From Flavobacteriaceae bacterium (GTDB lineage: Bacteria; Bacteroidota; Bacteroidia; UKL13-3): a stretch of 47,548 nucleotides of DNA. Positions 34,059 to 43,572 of this stretch are shown piece by piece. The position numbers were made by a program, and so were the translations under genes. Positions within the stretch are counted from its first letter, which is position 1. Every line of letters starts with the position of its first letter. The stretch spans positions 1 to 47,548 of the forward strand of contig SHWZ01000016.1 in NCBI GenBank assembly GCA_009693575.1. The letters are read 5' to 3'. The notes beneath the pieces are model-generated. The model saw only the letters and a list, made by a program, of their open reading frames with translations, did no database searches and was not told where the DNA came from.

Positions 34059-35510
34059 ATGAAGCAGCAAGGCAAATACGTTCGTTGGGCATTGTTAGTA
34101 CTAACTATGATTCCTTTGCTTTTCATAAACCTGAGCGGACAACAGGACTGGGGAGATGACTACGGAGCTTACCTGCAACAGGCTTTCAATATTGTCCACT
34201 TGCACAATCCCTTTGCCACCACTTTTGTATTTGACAAAGAAGAGGCTTGCCGCCATGCAGCTTCTGTACCTCTTGGATTCCCTCTCCTGCTCTCGCCAGC
34301 CATTTGGATTGCGGGGCATGGCCATATCCTTTTTTTACAAGTGTATATGAACTTTTTTTTACTGTGTTTTTTTGGCCTATTTTTTCTTATATGCAAAAAG
34401 CAAATTGGGTTCTACCCTGCCTTGGCGGCTGCATTCCTATTTTTCTACCATCCTTTCCTGCTTTCCTTCAAATCCAACTTGCTATCCGATATTCCTTTCT
34501 GCTTTTTGGTATATGCCAATCTATACCTACATAGCATTGAAAAGAAAAATACAGCATTAAAATGTGTGGCTCTTAGCCTGGCCTTACTCACTCGTACCAC
34601 AGGTTTGGTTTTGTGGCTTGCCATTGTGTTGTTTGAGTTGGTTAATCTTTTATCAGCAAAAAAATTTAAGGCTCGTCATTGGCTTTCCCAATTACTGCCA
34701 ACTCTGGTTGCCGTGACAGTTTTCTCATTGGTTGAATGGATTACTTACCTTTTCACTGGAAGCGGAAACCTCATGTATTATTCGCAAGCGGCTTGCACAA
34801 AGGATATACAAATTTCCATCAGTGGGAATATGGAGCATTACAAAAATATGTTCATTGGGTTTTTCAATATACTGCCACAAAGTGCCCTAGGATATTTGTT
34901 TGCTTCTGCCATGTTGATTCTTTCGATGCTTGGTTTTGTGATGCAATGCAAACGAAAACTCACCGCTACTGAACTATTCTTTGCCGCTTATCTCCTATTT
35001 TTTGTTGGTTGGTTTCAAGGCAATCAGTCTGAGCGGTTCATGTTGCCGCTATTGCCTTTGTTTGGTTATTATTTATTTTCATTGCTTGGCAAAAGCAAGG
35101 TCAACCTAGTGTTCGCAACAATCATTGTTGGATATTTTGGGTGGAAATACATGCCCAATGCCAACGCCATGCTGCGACCGTCTGCCCTCACTGGACCATT
35201 TGACCAAAGCGGAAGTCAGCTTTTGGAATACATCAAAATCAAAATACCAGAAAATGAAACGGTGGTATTCAACAAAGCAAGGGTGATGGCTTTCTATACT
35301 GGAAAAAAAGTGATGTATCAGAAAAATGCTTCACCAATCGATGCACTTAAACATTACCAAAAAATGAAAGCCACAAAGTTGGTTCACTATACTGGTCCTT
35401 TTGATTGGGACTTGACCTGCCCGCCGCTTGACACCTTTGTTAACTACTATCAAAAGTCGCTTCAACTGCACTTCAAACAAGGAAATTTTGAAGTCTGGAA
35501 ATTGAGGTAG
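34059..35510 (+). CDS. Membrane glycosyltransferase-like protein (GT-C / ArnT-PMT type)
   Basis: A 483-residue protein with about 10-12 membrane segments. The first extracytoplasmic loop carries an acidic motif (QQDWGDDYGAYLQ), as in GT-C enzymes such as ArnT, PMT and ALG-type transferases that use lipid-linked sugars; LLSDIPFCF and LTRTTGLVLWL are also characteristic of that superfamily. The C-terminal 110 residues are a soluble domain. It may transfer sugar to lipid A, a protein or a cell-wall polymer; the substrate is unknown. It stands alone between the divergent TonB receptor and the ABC-F gene. Confidence 0.8.
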   Translation: MKQQGKYVRWALLVLTMIPLLFINLSGQQDWGDDYGAYLQQAFNIVHLHNPFATTFVFDKEEACRHAASVPLGFPLLLSPAIWIAGHGHILFLQVYMNFFLLCFFGLFFLICKKQIGFYPALAAAFLFFYHPFLLSFKSNLLSDIPFCFLVYANLYLHSIEKKNTALKCVALSLALLTRTTGLVLWLAIVLFELVNLLSAKKFKARHWLSQLLPTLVAVTVFSLVEWITYLFTGSGNLMYYSQAACTKDIQISISGNMEHYKNMFIGFFNILPQSALGYLFASAMLILSMLGFVMQCKRKLTATELFFAAYLLFFVGWFQGNQSERFMLPLLPLFGYYLFSLLGKSKVNLVFATIIVGYFGWKYMPNANAMLRPSALTGPFDQSGSQLLEYIKIKIPENETVVFNKARVMAFYTGKKVMYQKNASPIDALKHYQKMKATKLVHYTGPFDWDLTCPPLDTFVNYYQKSLQLHFKQGNFEVWKLR

Positions 35511-35539
35511 GCCAATACTACAAAGAAGTTTCAAGAAGT

Positions 35540-35566
35540 CTACAAATTCACGTTAAACTTTTGTAG
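35540..35566. terminator. Inverted repeat after the GT-C-like gene (possible terminator)
   Basis: CTACAAA (35540-35546) and TTTGTAG (35560-35566) are perfect 7-base arms around a 13-base loop, 30 bases after the stop codon at 35510. The stem is AT-rich with no strong T-run after it. The remaining gap to 35648 is AT-rich with CATTTTCATATTATCA-type repeat sequence. Confidence 0.3.
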
Positions 35567-35648
35567 GGGTTATTTGCAGTAAAATTAGCCGATGGGGAAT
35601 GTATTTTCATTTCCACATTATAACATTTTCATATTATCATTTTAGCTT

Positions 35649-37640
35649 TTGATTTCACTACAAGACATTTCATTCGAGTTTGGAGGAAGATATCTATATC
35701 AGGATGCCTCATGGCACATAAAACCACGTGAACGCATTGGCCTCATTGGGCAAAACGGAACAGGCAAGAGTACATTGTTGCGAATCATCAATGGCGAATT
35801 TGGCATTTCGGGTGGGGTGATAGGCAAGCAAGGTGGCCTGCAAATTGGCTTCCTGAATCAGGATTTGCTTTCGCAGCAAGTGGACATGCCTATTGTAGAA
35901 GTAGCCATGGAAGCCTTTGACCGACAACTAAAATTGGAAAAGGAGATAGACAAAACAATTCATCTGCTTGAAACTGCCTACCACGAAGACCTCGTGCATA
36001 CTCTTGGCGATTTGCAGCATGAGTTTGAATTGCTGGATGGCTATAATATCCGCTACAAAACCGAAGCCGTGCTTGAGGGGCTTGGCTTTGTAACCGATGA
36101 CCTTACCAAGATGTTAACCACTTTTAGCGGTGGATGGCGAATGCGGGTGATGTTGGCTAGGATGCTACTTGCACAGCCCGAAGTGCTGATGCTTGACGAG
36201 CCTACCAACCACCTTGACCTTCCAAGTATTCAATGGTTGGAAGAATACCTGAAAGACTATCCAGGCACAGTCATCGTAGTTAGCCACGACCGCTTTTTCC
36301 TGAATAAACTTTGCACAAAAATCGTAGAGATTTATGGCCGAAAATTTTATACCTACGAAGGCAACTACGATTTCTTTATGAAAGAGAAAGTGGAACGTAC
36401 CGACCTACAACAGAGGCAGTTCGAGAATCAACAGCAATACATTAAAGAGCAAGAGAAATTCATCAACCGTTTCAGAGCAAAGGCCAGCAAATCAACAGCT
36501 GTGCAAAGCCGTGTGAAGATGCTGGACAAACTGGACGTGATAGATGCCCCTGAAGACCTGACAGCGGAAGTAAACATCCGTTTTCACTTCTCAACCCCAA
36601 GCAGCAAGGTGGTGGCAGAGTTTGAAAACTTAGGCAAGAGTTATGGCACAAAAGAAATATTTAGAAGCATCAGTGGTGAAATAGCCAAGGGAGACAAAAT
36701 TGCAGTGATTGGGGCTAACGGTCTAGGGAAAAGTACCCTGCTAAAAATTATTGCCAGTCACGTTGATTTTACTGGCAAAATGCAGATTGGCTACAATGTG
36801 CATTACTCATTCTATGCCCAGCACCAGTTGGAAAGTTTGAATGTGAACAGTACTATTTTGGAAGAACTAATGCATCATTCGGCTACCCTGAAAGAAGGTG
36901 AAGCACGTGCAATTCTTGGTTGCTTTCTATTTAGCGGCGATGATGTGTTTAAGAAAATACGAGTGCTAAGTGGTGGAGAAAAAAGCCGTGTGGCATTGGC
37001 AAAAACCATTGTGAGCGACTCCAACTTCCTGCTGCTCGACGAGCCCACCAACCACCTGGACATGCAAAGTGTGAGTGTGCTAACCGAAGCCCTCAACGAT
37101 TACAATGGAACATTGTTAATGGTGAGCCACGACAGGGAATTTATCAGCAACACAGCCAACAAAATATGGTGGATTGAAAACCATGAATTGAAGGAATACC
37201 CAGGCACCTACACAGAATTTGTAGAATGGAATGCCAAACGCAAGGCAACCAATCAACCAAAAAATCTGTCTAAAGAGAATAGCATTACAGAGAAAAAAGT
37301 AGATAACCCCCTATCAACTGGAAACGGACAGAGTGAAGTTAAAAAAAACAAACAACTAAAAAAAACAGAAACTATGCCTACAGGACAGGCCGGCAAAAAG
37401 AACAACGCCTTTGAAATAAAACAACTTCAAAAGCAATTGGACGAAATAGGCACAAAGATTGATAAGCTAAAATCCGACAAACAAAAAATGGAACAAGATT
37501 TTATGAATAGCGAAATTTTCGAAGACGGCACAAAGTATAAAGCCCTACAACAGCGTTATGCCACCACAGAAGAAGAACTCAAAACTGTTTCGTCCAAATA
37601 TGATATCCTTTTTGAAAAACTGATTGAACTGGAAGCATGA
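35649..37640 (+). CDS. ABC-F family ATPase (ribosome-associated type)
   Basis: A 663-residue soluble protein with two ABC domains and no membrane segments. Domain 1: Walker A GQNGTGKST (34-42), signature FSGGWRMRVMLARML, Walker B LMLDEPTNHLD. An acidic/basic coiled-coil linker (about 235-300) follows. Domain 2: GANGLGKST, LSGGEKSRVALAKTI and LLLDEPTNHLD. A Lys-rich linker and a C-terminal coiled coil (about 590-660) complete the EttA/Uup-type layout. These factors act on the ribosome in translation or antibiotic protection. The only in-frame start before domain 1 is TTG at 35649; an in-frame TAG lies 6 bases upstream. The last 4 bases overlap the next gene. Confidence 0.94.
   Translation: MISLQDISFEFGGRYLYQDASWHIKPRERIGLIGQNGTGKSTLLRIINGEFGISGGVIGKQGGLQIGFLNQDLLSQQVDMPIVEVAMEAFDRQLKLEKEIDKTIHLLETAYHEDLVHTLGDLQHEFELLDGYNIRYKTEAVLEGLGFVTDDLTKMLTTFSGGWRMRVMLARMLLAQPEVLMLDEPTNHLDLPSIQWLEEYLKDYPGTVIVVSHDRFFLNKLCTKIVEIYGRKFYTYEGNYDFFMKEKVERTDLQQRQFENQQQYIKEQEKFINRFRAKASKSTAVQSRVKMLDKLDVIDAPEDLTAEVNIRFHFSTPSSKVVAEFENLGKSYGTKEIFRSISGEIAKGDKIAVIGANGLGKSTLLKIIASHVDFTGKMQIGYNVHYSFYAQHQLESLNVNSTILEELMHHSATLKEGEARAILGCFLFSGDDVFKKIRVLSGGEKSRVALAKTIVSDSNFLLLDEPTNHLDMQSVSVLTEALNDYNGTLLMVSHDREFISNTANKIWWIENHELKEYPGTYTEFVEWNAKRKATNQPKNLSKENSITEKKVDNPLSTGNGQSEVKKNKQLKKTETMPTGQAGKKNNAFEIKQLQKQLDEIGTKIDKLKSDKQKMEQDFMNSEIFEDGTKYKALQQRYATTEEELKTVSSKYDILFEKLIELEA
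37375..37395. repeat. GC-rich partial palindrome inside the ABC-F linker (codes MPTGQAG)
   Basis: TGCCTACAGGACAGGCCGGC followed by A, with TGCC and GGCA ends, codes PTGQAG in the variable linker between ABC domain 2 and the C-terminal coiled coil. The GC-rich text is set in a run of A-rich codons. Similar PTGQAG-coding repeats are known to me from other Bacteroidota; that memory is the basis of the call. Confidence 0.5.
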
Positions 37641-38941
37641 ACATCCTTAAAAAGTACCTCCTCCTCCCCTCCTTGCTATTTGTTTGGCTGTTGCCAAATG
37701 CCTCTGCCGTAGATGGTGAGATAGGAAAGGTGCTTCGCTTCGAAAACTGGATTTATGAAGATAGTATTCAAACGGTATTACTTACTACCACCGATGGCGG
37801 CCCTGTGCCTGTGATAAAAGAAGGCAGCAACGAACAACTTGTTTTTAGCTTTGACGAATTAGGAACTAGAAACGATTACTACCAATACACCTATGTTTAT
37901 TGCGATGCCGACTGGAAGCCCACCAACTTTGAGTTTGGAATTTTTTGTCAAGGGCAGATGATGGAAAACATTGACGACTTCAAGTACTCAGGATCGGTGT
38001 ATCAACGATACGTGCATTACGAAAAAATGTTACCTACAGCCGACATGAAACCAAAGTGGAGCGGCAACTACATTCTGAAAGTGTTTCGTAACTTTAATCA
38101 AGATGATGTGGTGATAACGCGTCGGTTTATGGTGCTTTCTACTGGTGTTAGAATCAATGCGAGCATAAAACCTGCTACTGATGTAAAATACCGATACAGC
38201 AAACAGGAACTGGATGTGGAGGTGGACTATACAGAGTTTAATATTCCTAGCCCTTTTACCGATGTAAAACTAGTGCTTACGCAAAACAACCGCTGGGATA
38301 ATGCCATCTACGGACTAAAACCGCAATACGCAAGCAACAACAAACTAAACTATAATTTTGAAGATGCGAACCTTTTCAATGGTGGCAGCGAATTTCATGT
38401 GTTCGACATGCGAATGATTCGTAATCCAACTCAAGGCATCCAAAAAAAATTTTTTGATGGCTACATATACAATTGTGTATTATTTCCTGATGAAAACCGT
38501 GGCTACAAACAATATTTTCAGTATGCCGACTTCAATGGTAGACGAGCAATAGCCAGCAAAGAAGGCTCCAACCCAGCCACCGACGCCGACTATGCATATG
38601 TGCATTTCAGTTTGCCAATGGTGGAGAAACTGGACAAAGATGTATACTTGTTTGGCGAATTGACCGATTGGCAATTATACCCTCAATACAAACTTAGTTG
38701 GGACGAAGAACGCCACGAATATTGGCTGAAAGTAAAACAAAAAATGGGCATATACAACTATGGCTTTGTTGTGCTTGACGCTACCACCCAAAAGCCCAAT
38801 GAAACCACACTTGAAGGCAACCACATGGAAACCGAAAACGACTACATTGTATATGTATATGCTCGCAACCAACAATTTGGCAATGATGCCCTTGTAGGAA
38901 TGCACAAGCTTAACTCAGCCAGTGCATTCAACAAGAGATAA
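37637..38941 (+). CDS. T9SS plug-domain protein (DUF5103 type)
   Basis: A 434-residue exported protein (signal MNILKKYLLLPSLLFVWLLPNASA). The order of blocks RFENWIYEDSIQTVLL, QLVFSFDELG, YYQYTYVYCDADWKP, NYILKVFRN, and later VYLFGELTDWQLYPQYKL fits the DUF5103/type IX secretion plug family; the family member of Flavobacterium closes the SprA translocon channel. Its ATG overlaps the stop of the ABC-F gene by 4 bases (ATGA), so translation of the two is likely coupled. The role in T9SS fits the sorting-domain protein at 4966. Confidence 0.88.
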   Translation: MNILKKYLLLPSLLFVWLLPNASAVDGEIGKVLRFENWIYEDSIQTVLLTTTDGGPVPVIKEGSNEQLVFSFDELGTRNDYYQYTYVYCDADWKPTNFEFGIFCQGQMMENIDDFKYSGSVYQRYVHYEKMLPTADMKPKWSGNYILKVFRNFNQDDVVITRRFMVLSTGVRINASIKPATDVKYRYSKQELDVEVDYTEFNIPSPFTDVKLVLTQNNRWDNAIYGLKPQYASNNKLNYNFEDANLFNGGSEFHVFDMRMIRNPTQGIQKKFFDGYIYNCVLFPDENRGYKQYFQYADFNGRRAIASKEGSNPATDADYAYVHFSLPMVEKLDKDVYLFGELTDWQLYPQYKLSWDEERHEYWLKVKQKMGIYNYGFVVLDATTQKPNETTLEGNHMETENDYIVYVYARNQQFGNDALVGMHKLNSASAFNKR

Positions 38942-39057
38942 TAGCACCATGGTTATTGAAATCTAAACAAAGAATCACCATGATCACCCTACCTTGCAAG
39001 GAGGACGAGGTGAGGCCAACTAATAACTGAAAACTAAAAATCATCAACTATCAAAAC

Positions 39058-39519
39058 ATGAAGTATTTACTTACCCTACTCATTGCTACCTCGTCAAACA
39101 TGATGCTCAACGCTCAAATCATTGACCCGCCTACTACGGCTACCAGCATGGCCGACTTAAAGTTCGAAGAAGAAACCTTCGACTTTGGGAAGATAAAATG
39201 GAACGTACCTGTGACACATATTTTTAAGTTCACCAACACGGGCTCAGAACCACTTATCATTAGCAACGTAAAAGCTGGCTGTGGCTGCACCACCCCCGAC
39301 TGGACCAAGCAACCAATCCCCCCTGGAAAAACAGGATATGTTTCAGCCACTTTTAATGCTGCAGCCTCAGGTCAGTTTGGCAAAGCGGTTACTGTCACCT
39401 CCAACACCTCTTCAGGAAACACCAACGTACTCACCATCAAAGGCACAGTGGACATGAACATATCTTCAGTACCTCAAGCTCCTGAGGTGAAGCCATCCGA
39501 AATAAAAAGCAAGCCCTGA
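39058..39519 (+). CDS. Exported DUF1573 protein
   Basis: A 153-residue protein with a signal peptide (MKYLLTLLIATSSNMMLNA). It carries one DUF1573 (ASH-like immunoglobulin) domain: FDFGKIKWNVPVTHIFKFTN, the Cys-rich block GCGCTTPDW and the strand GYVSATFNAAASGQFGK. The function of the family is unknown. Its start lies 116 bases after the T9SS plug gene; the gap contains a CTAATAACTGAAAACTAAAA-type AT-rich stretch and no clear promoter. Confidence 0.9.
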   Translation: MKYLLTLLIATSSNMMLNAQIIDPPTTATSMADLKFEEETFDFGKIKWNVPVTHIFKFTNTGSEPLIISNVKAGCGCTTPDWTKQPIPPGKTGYVSATFNAAASGQFGKAVTVTSNTSSGNTNVLTIKGTVDMNISSVPQAPEVKPSEIKSKP

Positions 39520-39560
39520 AAATTTTATCAAATAAAGAGAATCCAGCCTTACTCGGTTGG

Positions 39561-39593
39561 TTGGTTTTTGAATAGGTAATATAGATATATTTG
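39561..39593 (+). promoter_or_regulatory. Promoter of the thioredoxin-like gene
   Basis: TTG (39561-39563), 22 nt, then TATATTTG (39586-39593), which ends 4 nt before the ATG at 39598. This is one of the best-supported short-leader promoters in the window because both boxes are visible. Confidence 0.6.
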
Positions 39594-39597
39594 CCTA

Positions 39598-40248
39598 ATG
39601 AAGGCTTCCATTCTTTTCCTTTTAATTGAACTATCGCTGTGTGCGAGTTCACAGGTCAGCAACGAAAAGAAATTGGAATATATGAGCGATCAAAATTTGA
39701 GCAAGGCTATATATTTTGCTAAAGAAAACAAGCGGCCATTGCTTATCTATTTTAACTCGGTTGACTGCCACAGTTGCGAAATGTTTTCATCCGAAATAAT
39801 GGCCAACGACTCAGTGGTGTCTGCACTCAAAAGTAAATACCTATGCGTGAATGCCTCCATTCAAACGGCTGATGGACGCAAATATTCAAAGCAATACAAA
39901 GCCTTCAACCTGCCGCAACTGGTGCTGGTAACCTCTGACCAAAAAGTGCATTACATTGTTGAAATGAAAATGGACAAAAAGCATATTGTGCGGCAGGCTA
40001 AAAACTTCCTGAGCGTTGGAGGAATGCGTGACCAAGTGCTACTGTTGCAAATCACCAAACACATCACTTGGGATGAAGCCTGCACCGAGATGGGAGCTTC
40101 GTATGCCCGCATTGACTATCGAAAAAAAGCGGAGGAAAACCCCGACCAATTAGTGTTCGACCGCACCCTCAACCTCGATATGTTTGGCAAACTAAAAGAA
40201 GCCTACCTTGCCGAATGGAATGTACAAAAAAGTAGGAAGAGGAAGTAG
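39598..40248 (+). CDS. Exported thioredoxin-fold protein with CxxC motif
   Basis: A 216-residue protein with a signal peptide (MKASILFLLIELSLCASS) and a thioredoxin-like domain of the Thioredoxin_7 group. The redox site is Cys57-His-Ser-Cys60 in VDCHSCEMF, and the cis-proline loop is FNLPQLVLV. The C-terminal 80 residues are helical with no named domain. A periplasmic thiol-disulfide role is likely; the partner is not known. It is 36 bases before the frameshifted DUF2461 gene. Confidence 0.85.
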   Translation: MKASILFLLIELSLCASSQVSNEKKLEYMSDQNLSKAIYFAKENKRPLLIYFNSVDCHSCEMFSSEIMANDSVVSALKSKYLCVNASIQTADGRKYSKQYKAFNLPQLVLVTSDQKVHYIVEMKMDKKHIVRQAKNFLSVGGMRDQVLLLQITKHITWDEACTEMGASYARIDYRKKAEENPDQLVFDRTLNLDMFGKLKEAYLAEWNVQKSRKRK

Positions 40249-40284
40249 AGTGAAACATCATAAACAATACAATAACCAAAACCA

Positions 40285-40940
40285 ATGGACTACAAAAACA
40301 CCTTCGCTTTCCTTTTGGAACTGAAAAAGAACAACAACAAGGAATGGTTTGATGCCAAGAAGAAACGCTACGAGGCGGTGAAAAAGGACTTTGCCGGACT
40401 GATAGAAACATGGATAAAAGAAGTAGGCAAGTTTGACGAAACAGTGCATGGCCTTGAACCCAAAACTGCATCTTCCGCATCAACTGGGATGTGCGGTTTG
40501 GGAAGGATAAATCACCCTACAAAACCAATATGGGTGCTGCTATGGCTGCGGGCGGACGCAAGAGTGGCAAGGTTGGATACTACCTGCATTGGGAGCCGGG
40601 TGGCGGGTCGTTTATTGCGGGCGGTGTAAACATGCCCGAGCCTGATGTGCTGAAAAAAGTACGAGAAGAAATTGACTACCATTTCAAGGAATTTTCAGGC
40701 ATCATTGCCCATAAAGATTTCAAAAAACACTTTGGGCAACTGACAGGGGACAAACTGGTAACAGTGCCTAAGGGTTACGATACCGCCAACCCTGCCATTC
40801 ATTTATTGAAAAACAAAAGCTTTCTTGCATGGAAAAAGTATACTGATAAGGAAGTGCTTGATACTGGCTTTTTCAATGATGTAATGGCTGCCTGCAAAGC
40901 CATGAAGCCCTTGGATGATTTCTTAAATCGGGCTTATTGA
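40285..40940 (+). pseudogene. DUF2461-family gene with a frameshift
   Basis: The first part (ATG 40285) reads FLLELKKNNNKEWFDAKK, GLEPK and then loses sense; the second part, in the -1 frame, reads CIFRINWDVRFGKDKSPYKTN, YLHWEPGGGSFIAGG and on to FLNRAY at 40940. Joined, they give a full DUF2461 protein of about 218 residues. The break is at the A4 run 40462-40465: one extra A would restore PKNCIFRI. The cause is a one-base loss in a homopolymer, either a true mutation or a sequencing error. The family is uncharacterised. Confidence 0.85.
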
Positions 40941-40945
40941 AATTA

Positions 40946-43564
40946 CTAAACCTTATCCAGCAATTCCTTTATTTGATGCAACTTCATTAAGGCTTCCACG
41001 GGGGTAATGCTGTTCACATCCAGCTTGCGTAGCTCTTCGTTTATTCGCACCAGCAGCGGGTCGTCGAGGCTGAACATGCTTAATTGCACATCGGCACTTG
41101 GTATACTTGCCAATGTTTGATTACTGGGTGTAGCTTTCTTTATTTCCAGTCCTTCGCGTTGGGCTTCTAGGTGCGAAAGTATTTCACCTGCTCGGTCAAT
41201 CACCTGAATGGGAATCCCCGCCATACGTGCCACATGGATACCGAAGCTATGTTCACTGCCACCAGGAAGTAACTTGCGGAGAAATATAATCTTGTTGCCC
41301 GATTCTTTCAATGAAATATAGAAATTGCGGATTCCTTTATGGCGGCTTTCCAGTTCGTTCAGTTCGTGGTAGTGAGTAGCAAAAAGGGTTTTCGGCTTGG
41401 TCTTGTGTTTGTTCAAATATTCAGAAATACTCCAAGCCAGCGACACGCCATCGTAGGTGCTGGTGCCACGGCCAATTTCATCCAACAGTATCAGGCTGCG
41501 GTCGCTCAGGTTGTTCAGGATGCTTGCTGTTTCTTGCATCTCCACCATAAAAGTAGATTCGCCTGCACTGAGGTTATCGCTAGCACCCACACGTGTAAAT
41601 ACTTTATCAACCAACCCAAAAACCGATGAAGAACATGGTACGAAACAACCGGCTTGAGCCATGATGACAGACAAAGCTGTTTGGCGGAGCAGAGCCGATT
41701 TACCGCTCATATTCGGTCCTGTGAGTATTATCACTTGTGTATCATCCCTGTCCAAATAAATATCATTCGGGATATACGATTCGCCGCTTGGCAATTGCTT
41801 TTCGATGACAGGGTGGCGGCAGTCCTTCAGCAAAAGTGTGTAGCCTTCGTCCAACTGTGGTTTTGTATAATTGTTCCGAACAGAAACTTCGGCAAAGCAC
41901 AGCAAGCAATCGGCCTGAGCAAGGGTAATGGCATTCTGTTGCAGGGGGCCAACATATCCCAGCAGTTCTACCAACAGTTCGTTATATATTTGCTCCTCCA
42001 GTTTACCAATTTTCTCCTCAGCTCCCAATATTTTTTCTTCGTATTCTTTCAGTTCGGGTGTGATGTATCGCTCAGCACTGGTAAGGGTTTGCTTACGAAT
42101 CCATTCGGGCGGCACCTTGTTTTTGTGGGCATTAGTCACCTCGATGTAGTAGCCGAACACATTGTTGAACGACACCTTCAGCGAAGGAATGAGCGTGCGT
42201 TCACTTTCCCGCTGCTGCACCTTTGTCAGGTAGTCTTTCCCAGCAAAGGCAATCTGCCGCAGTTCGTCCAGTTCGATATTCACACCATCGGCTATCACCG
42301 AGCCACGGTTCAAGGCTATAGGTGGTTCTGGCTTTATGCTCTTGCCAATCTTCTCAACCATGGCCAAGCAAGGATTCAGCCTGTCGGCCAATTGCCGAAG
42401 CACCTCATTATCGCTATCCATGAAAGCCCGCACCACTGCGGGAATGCAGGAAACAGCACGATGAATTTGTAGTGTCTCCCTTGGGTTTAGGCGGCTCATG
42501 GCCACTTTGCCCGTCAGTCTTTCCAAGTCGCCAATTTGAGAAAGTTGCTCTTTCAGTTCCATTCTTGTTTCGCTACTGTTGTATAAACATTCCACCGCCG
42601 ACAGCCTGTCCTGTATGGGTTTCAAATCCTTCAGCGGCAGCGTAAGCCAACGCCTCAGCAAGCGGCTTCCCATGGGTGTGCAGCTTTGATCAAGTATATC
42701 AAACAAGGCTACACCACGTTCATGTTGTGGGTGCAGCAGTTCTAGGTTGCGAATGGTGAACCTATCCAGCCACATATACTTTTCCTCCTCCAGCCGTGAA
42801 ATAGCCGAAAGGTGGGCAATGCGAGTATGCTGATTGTCGTTCAGGTATTGAAGCGACGCACCAGCCGATACCGTGGCCAGCCGAAGGTCATCCACCCCAA
42901 AACCTTTGAGGTTAGCTGTACCAAAATGCTGCAACAATTTTTCGCGGCAATGGTCGTAGCTGTATATCCATTCATCGAGCGGGTATATGTACCAATCGTC
43001 GCCAAACAGTTCGCAGAAAAGTTTTCGTACAGGTTTGCTCAGAATAATCTCCGAAGGTTTCAAGCCTTGTAGCAGTTTGTCAATGTATTCCTGATTACCT
43101 TCTGCCACCAGAAACTCGCCTGTAGAAATATCAATGAACGACACCCCGATTTTGTCCTTCTCAAAATACACCGAAGCCAAGTAGTTGCTCGTCTTTTGGT
43201 CAAGCACCTTGTCGTTGTAGGATACCCCGGGGCTCACCAACTCTGTCACCCCCCTTTTCACGATGGTCTTGGTCAGCTTTGGGTCTTCCAGTTGGTCGCA
43301 CACTGCTACCCGTTGCCCGGCACGGACCAGTTTGGGCAGGTAAGTATCCAGTGAGTGGTGAGGGAATCCTGCAAGTTCAATATGTGAAGCTGCACCGTTG
43401 GCTCGTTTGGTGAGGGTGATGCCCAAGATGCCTGCCGCTGTCTTAGCATCTTCACCAAAAGTTTCATAAAAATCACCAACACGGAACAGCAACAAAGCAC
43501 CAGGGTACTTCACCTTCACATCGTTGTACTGCTTCATCAGCGGGGTTTCTTTCGCACTCATCAT
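40946..43564 (-). CDS. mutS: DNA mismatch repair protein MutS
   Basis: An 872-residue MutS. The mismatch-recognition motif GDFYETF holds Phe32 and Glu34 (F-x-E). Connector and lever regions follow, then the ATPase with Walker A GPNMSGKS (616-623), the block GASDNLSAGESTFMVEM, Walker B ILLDEIGRG (Asp695-Glu696) and the TST-YDG loop; the C-terminal helix-turn-helix region precedes a short tail. All catalytic residues seem intact. It recognises mismatches and starts repair with MutL, which is not in the window. The start is ATG 43564 (or 43561). Confidence 0.97.
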   Translation of the reverse strand: MMSAKETPLMKQYNDVKVKYPGALLLFRVGDFYETFGEDAKTAAGILGITLTKRANGAASHIELAGFPHHSLDTYLPKLVRAGQRVAVCDQLEDPKLTKTIVKRGVTELVSPGVSYNDKVLDQKTSNYLASVYFEKDKIGVSFIDISTGEFLVAEGNQEYIDKLLQGLKPSEIILSKPVRKLFCELFGDDWYIYPLDEWIYSYDHCREKLLQHFGTANLKGFGVDDLRLATVSAGASLQYLNDNQHTRIAHLSAISRLEEEKYMWLDRFTIRNLELLHPQHERGVALFDILDQSCTPMGSRLLRRWLTLPLKDLKPIQDRLSAVECLYNSSETRMELKEQLSQIGDLERLTGKVAMSRLNPRETLQIHRAVSCIPAVVRAFMDSDNEVLRQLADRLNPCLAMVEKIGKSIKPEPPIALNRGSVIADGVNIELDELRQIAFAGKDYLTKVQQRESERTLIPSLKVSFNNVFGYYIEVTNAHKNKVPPEWIRKQTLTSAERYITPELKEYEEKILGAEEKIGKLEEQIYNELLVELLGYVGPLQQNAITLAQADCLLCFAEVSVRNNYTKPQLDEGYTLLLKDCRHPVIEKQLPSGESYIPNDIYLDRDDTQVIILTGPNMSGKSALLRQTALSVIMAQAGCFVPCSSSVFGLVDKVFTRVGASDNLSAGESTFMVEMQETASILNNLSDRSLILLDEIGRGTSTYDGVSLAWSISEYLNKHKTKPKTLFATHYHELNELESRHKGIRNFYISLKESGNKIIFLRKLLPGGSEHSFGIHVARMAGIPIQVIDRAGEILSHLEAQREGLEIKKATPSNQTLASIPSADVQLSMFSLDDPLLVRINEELRKLDVNSITPVEALMKLHQIKELLDKV

Positions 43565-43572
43565 TCAGCCCA

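Noticed and set aside
40462-40469. Programmed -1 frameshift in the DUF2461 gene
   Set aside because: The site reads CCC AAA AC in the starting frame and does not fit the X XXY YYZ slippery pattern; a one-base loss in the A run explains it more simply.
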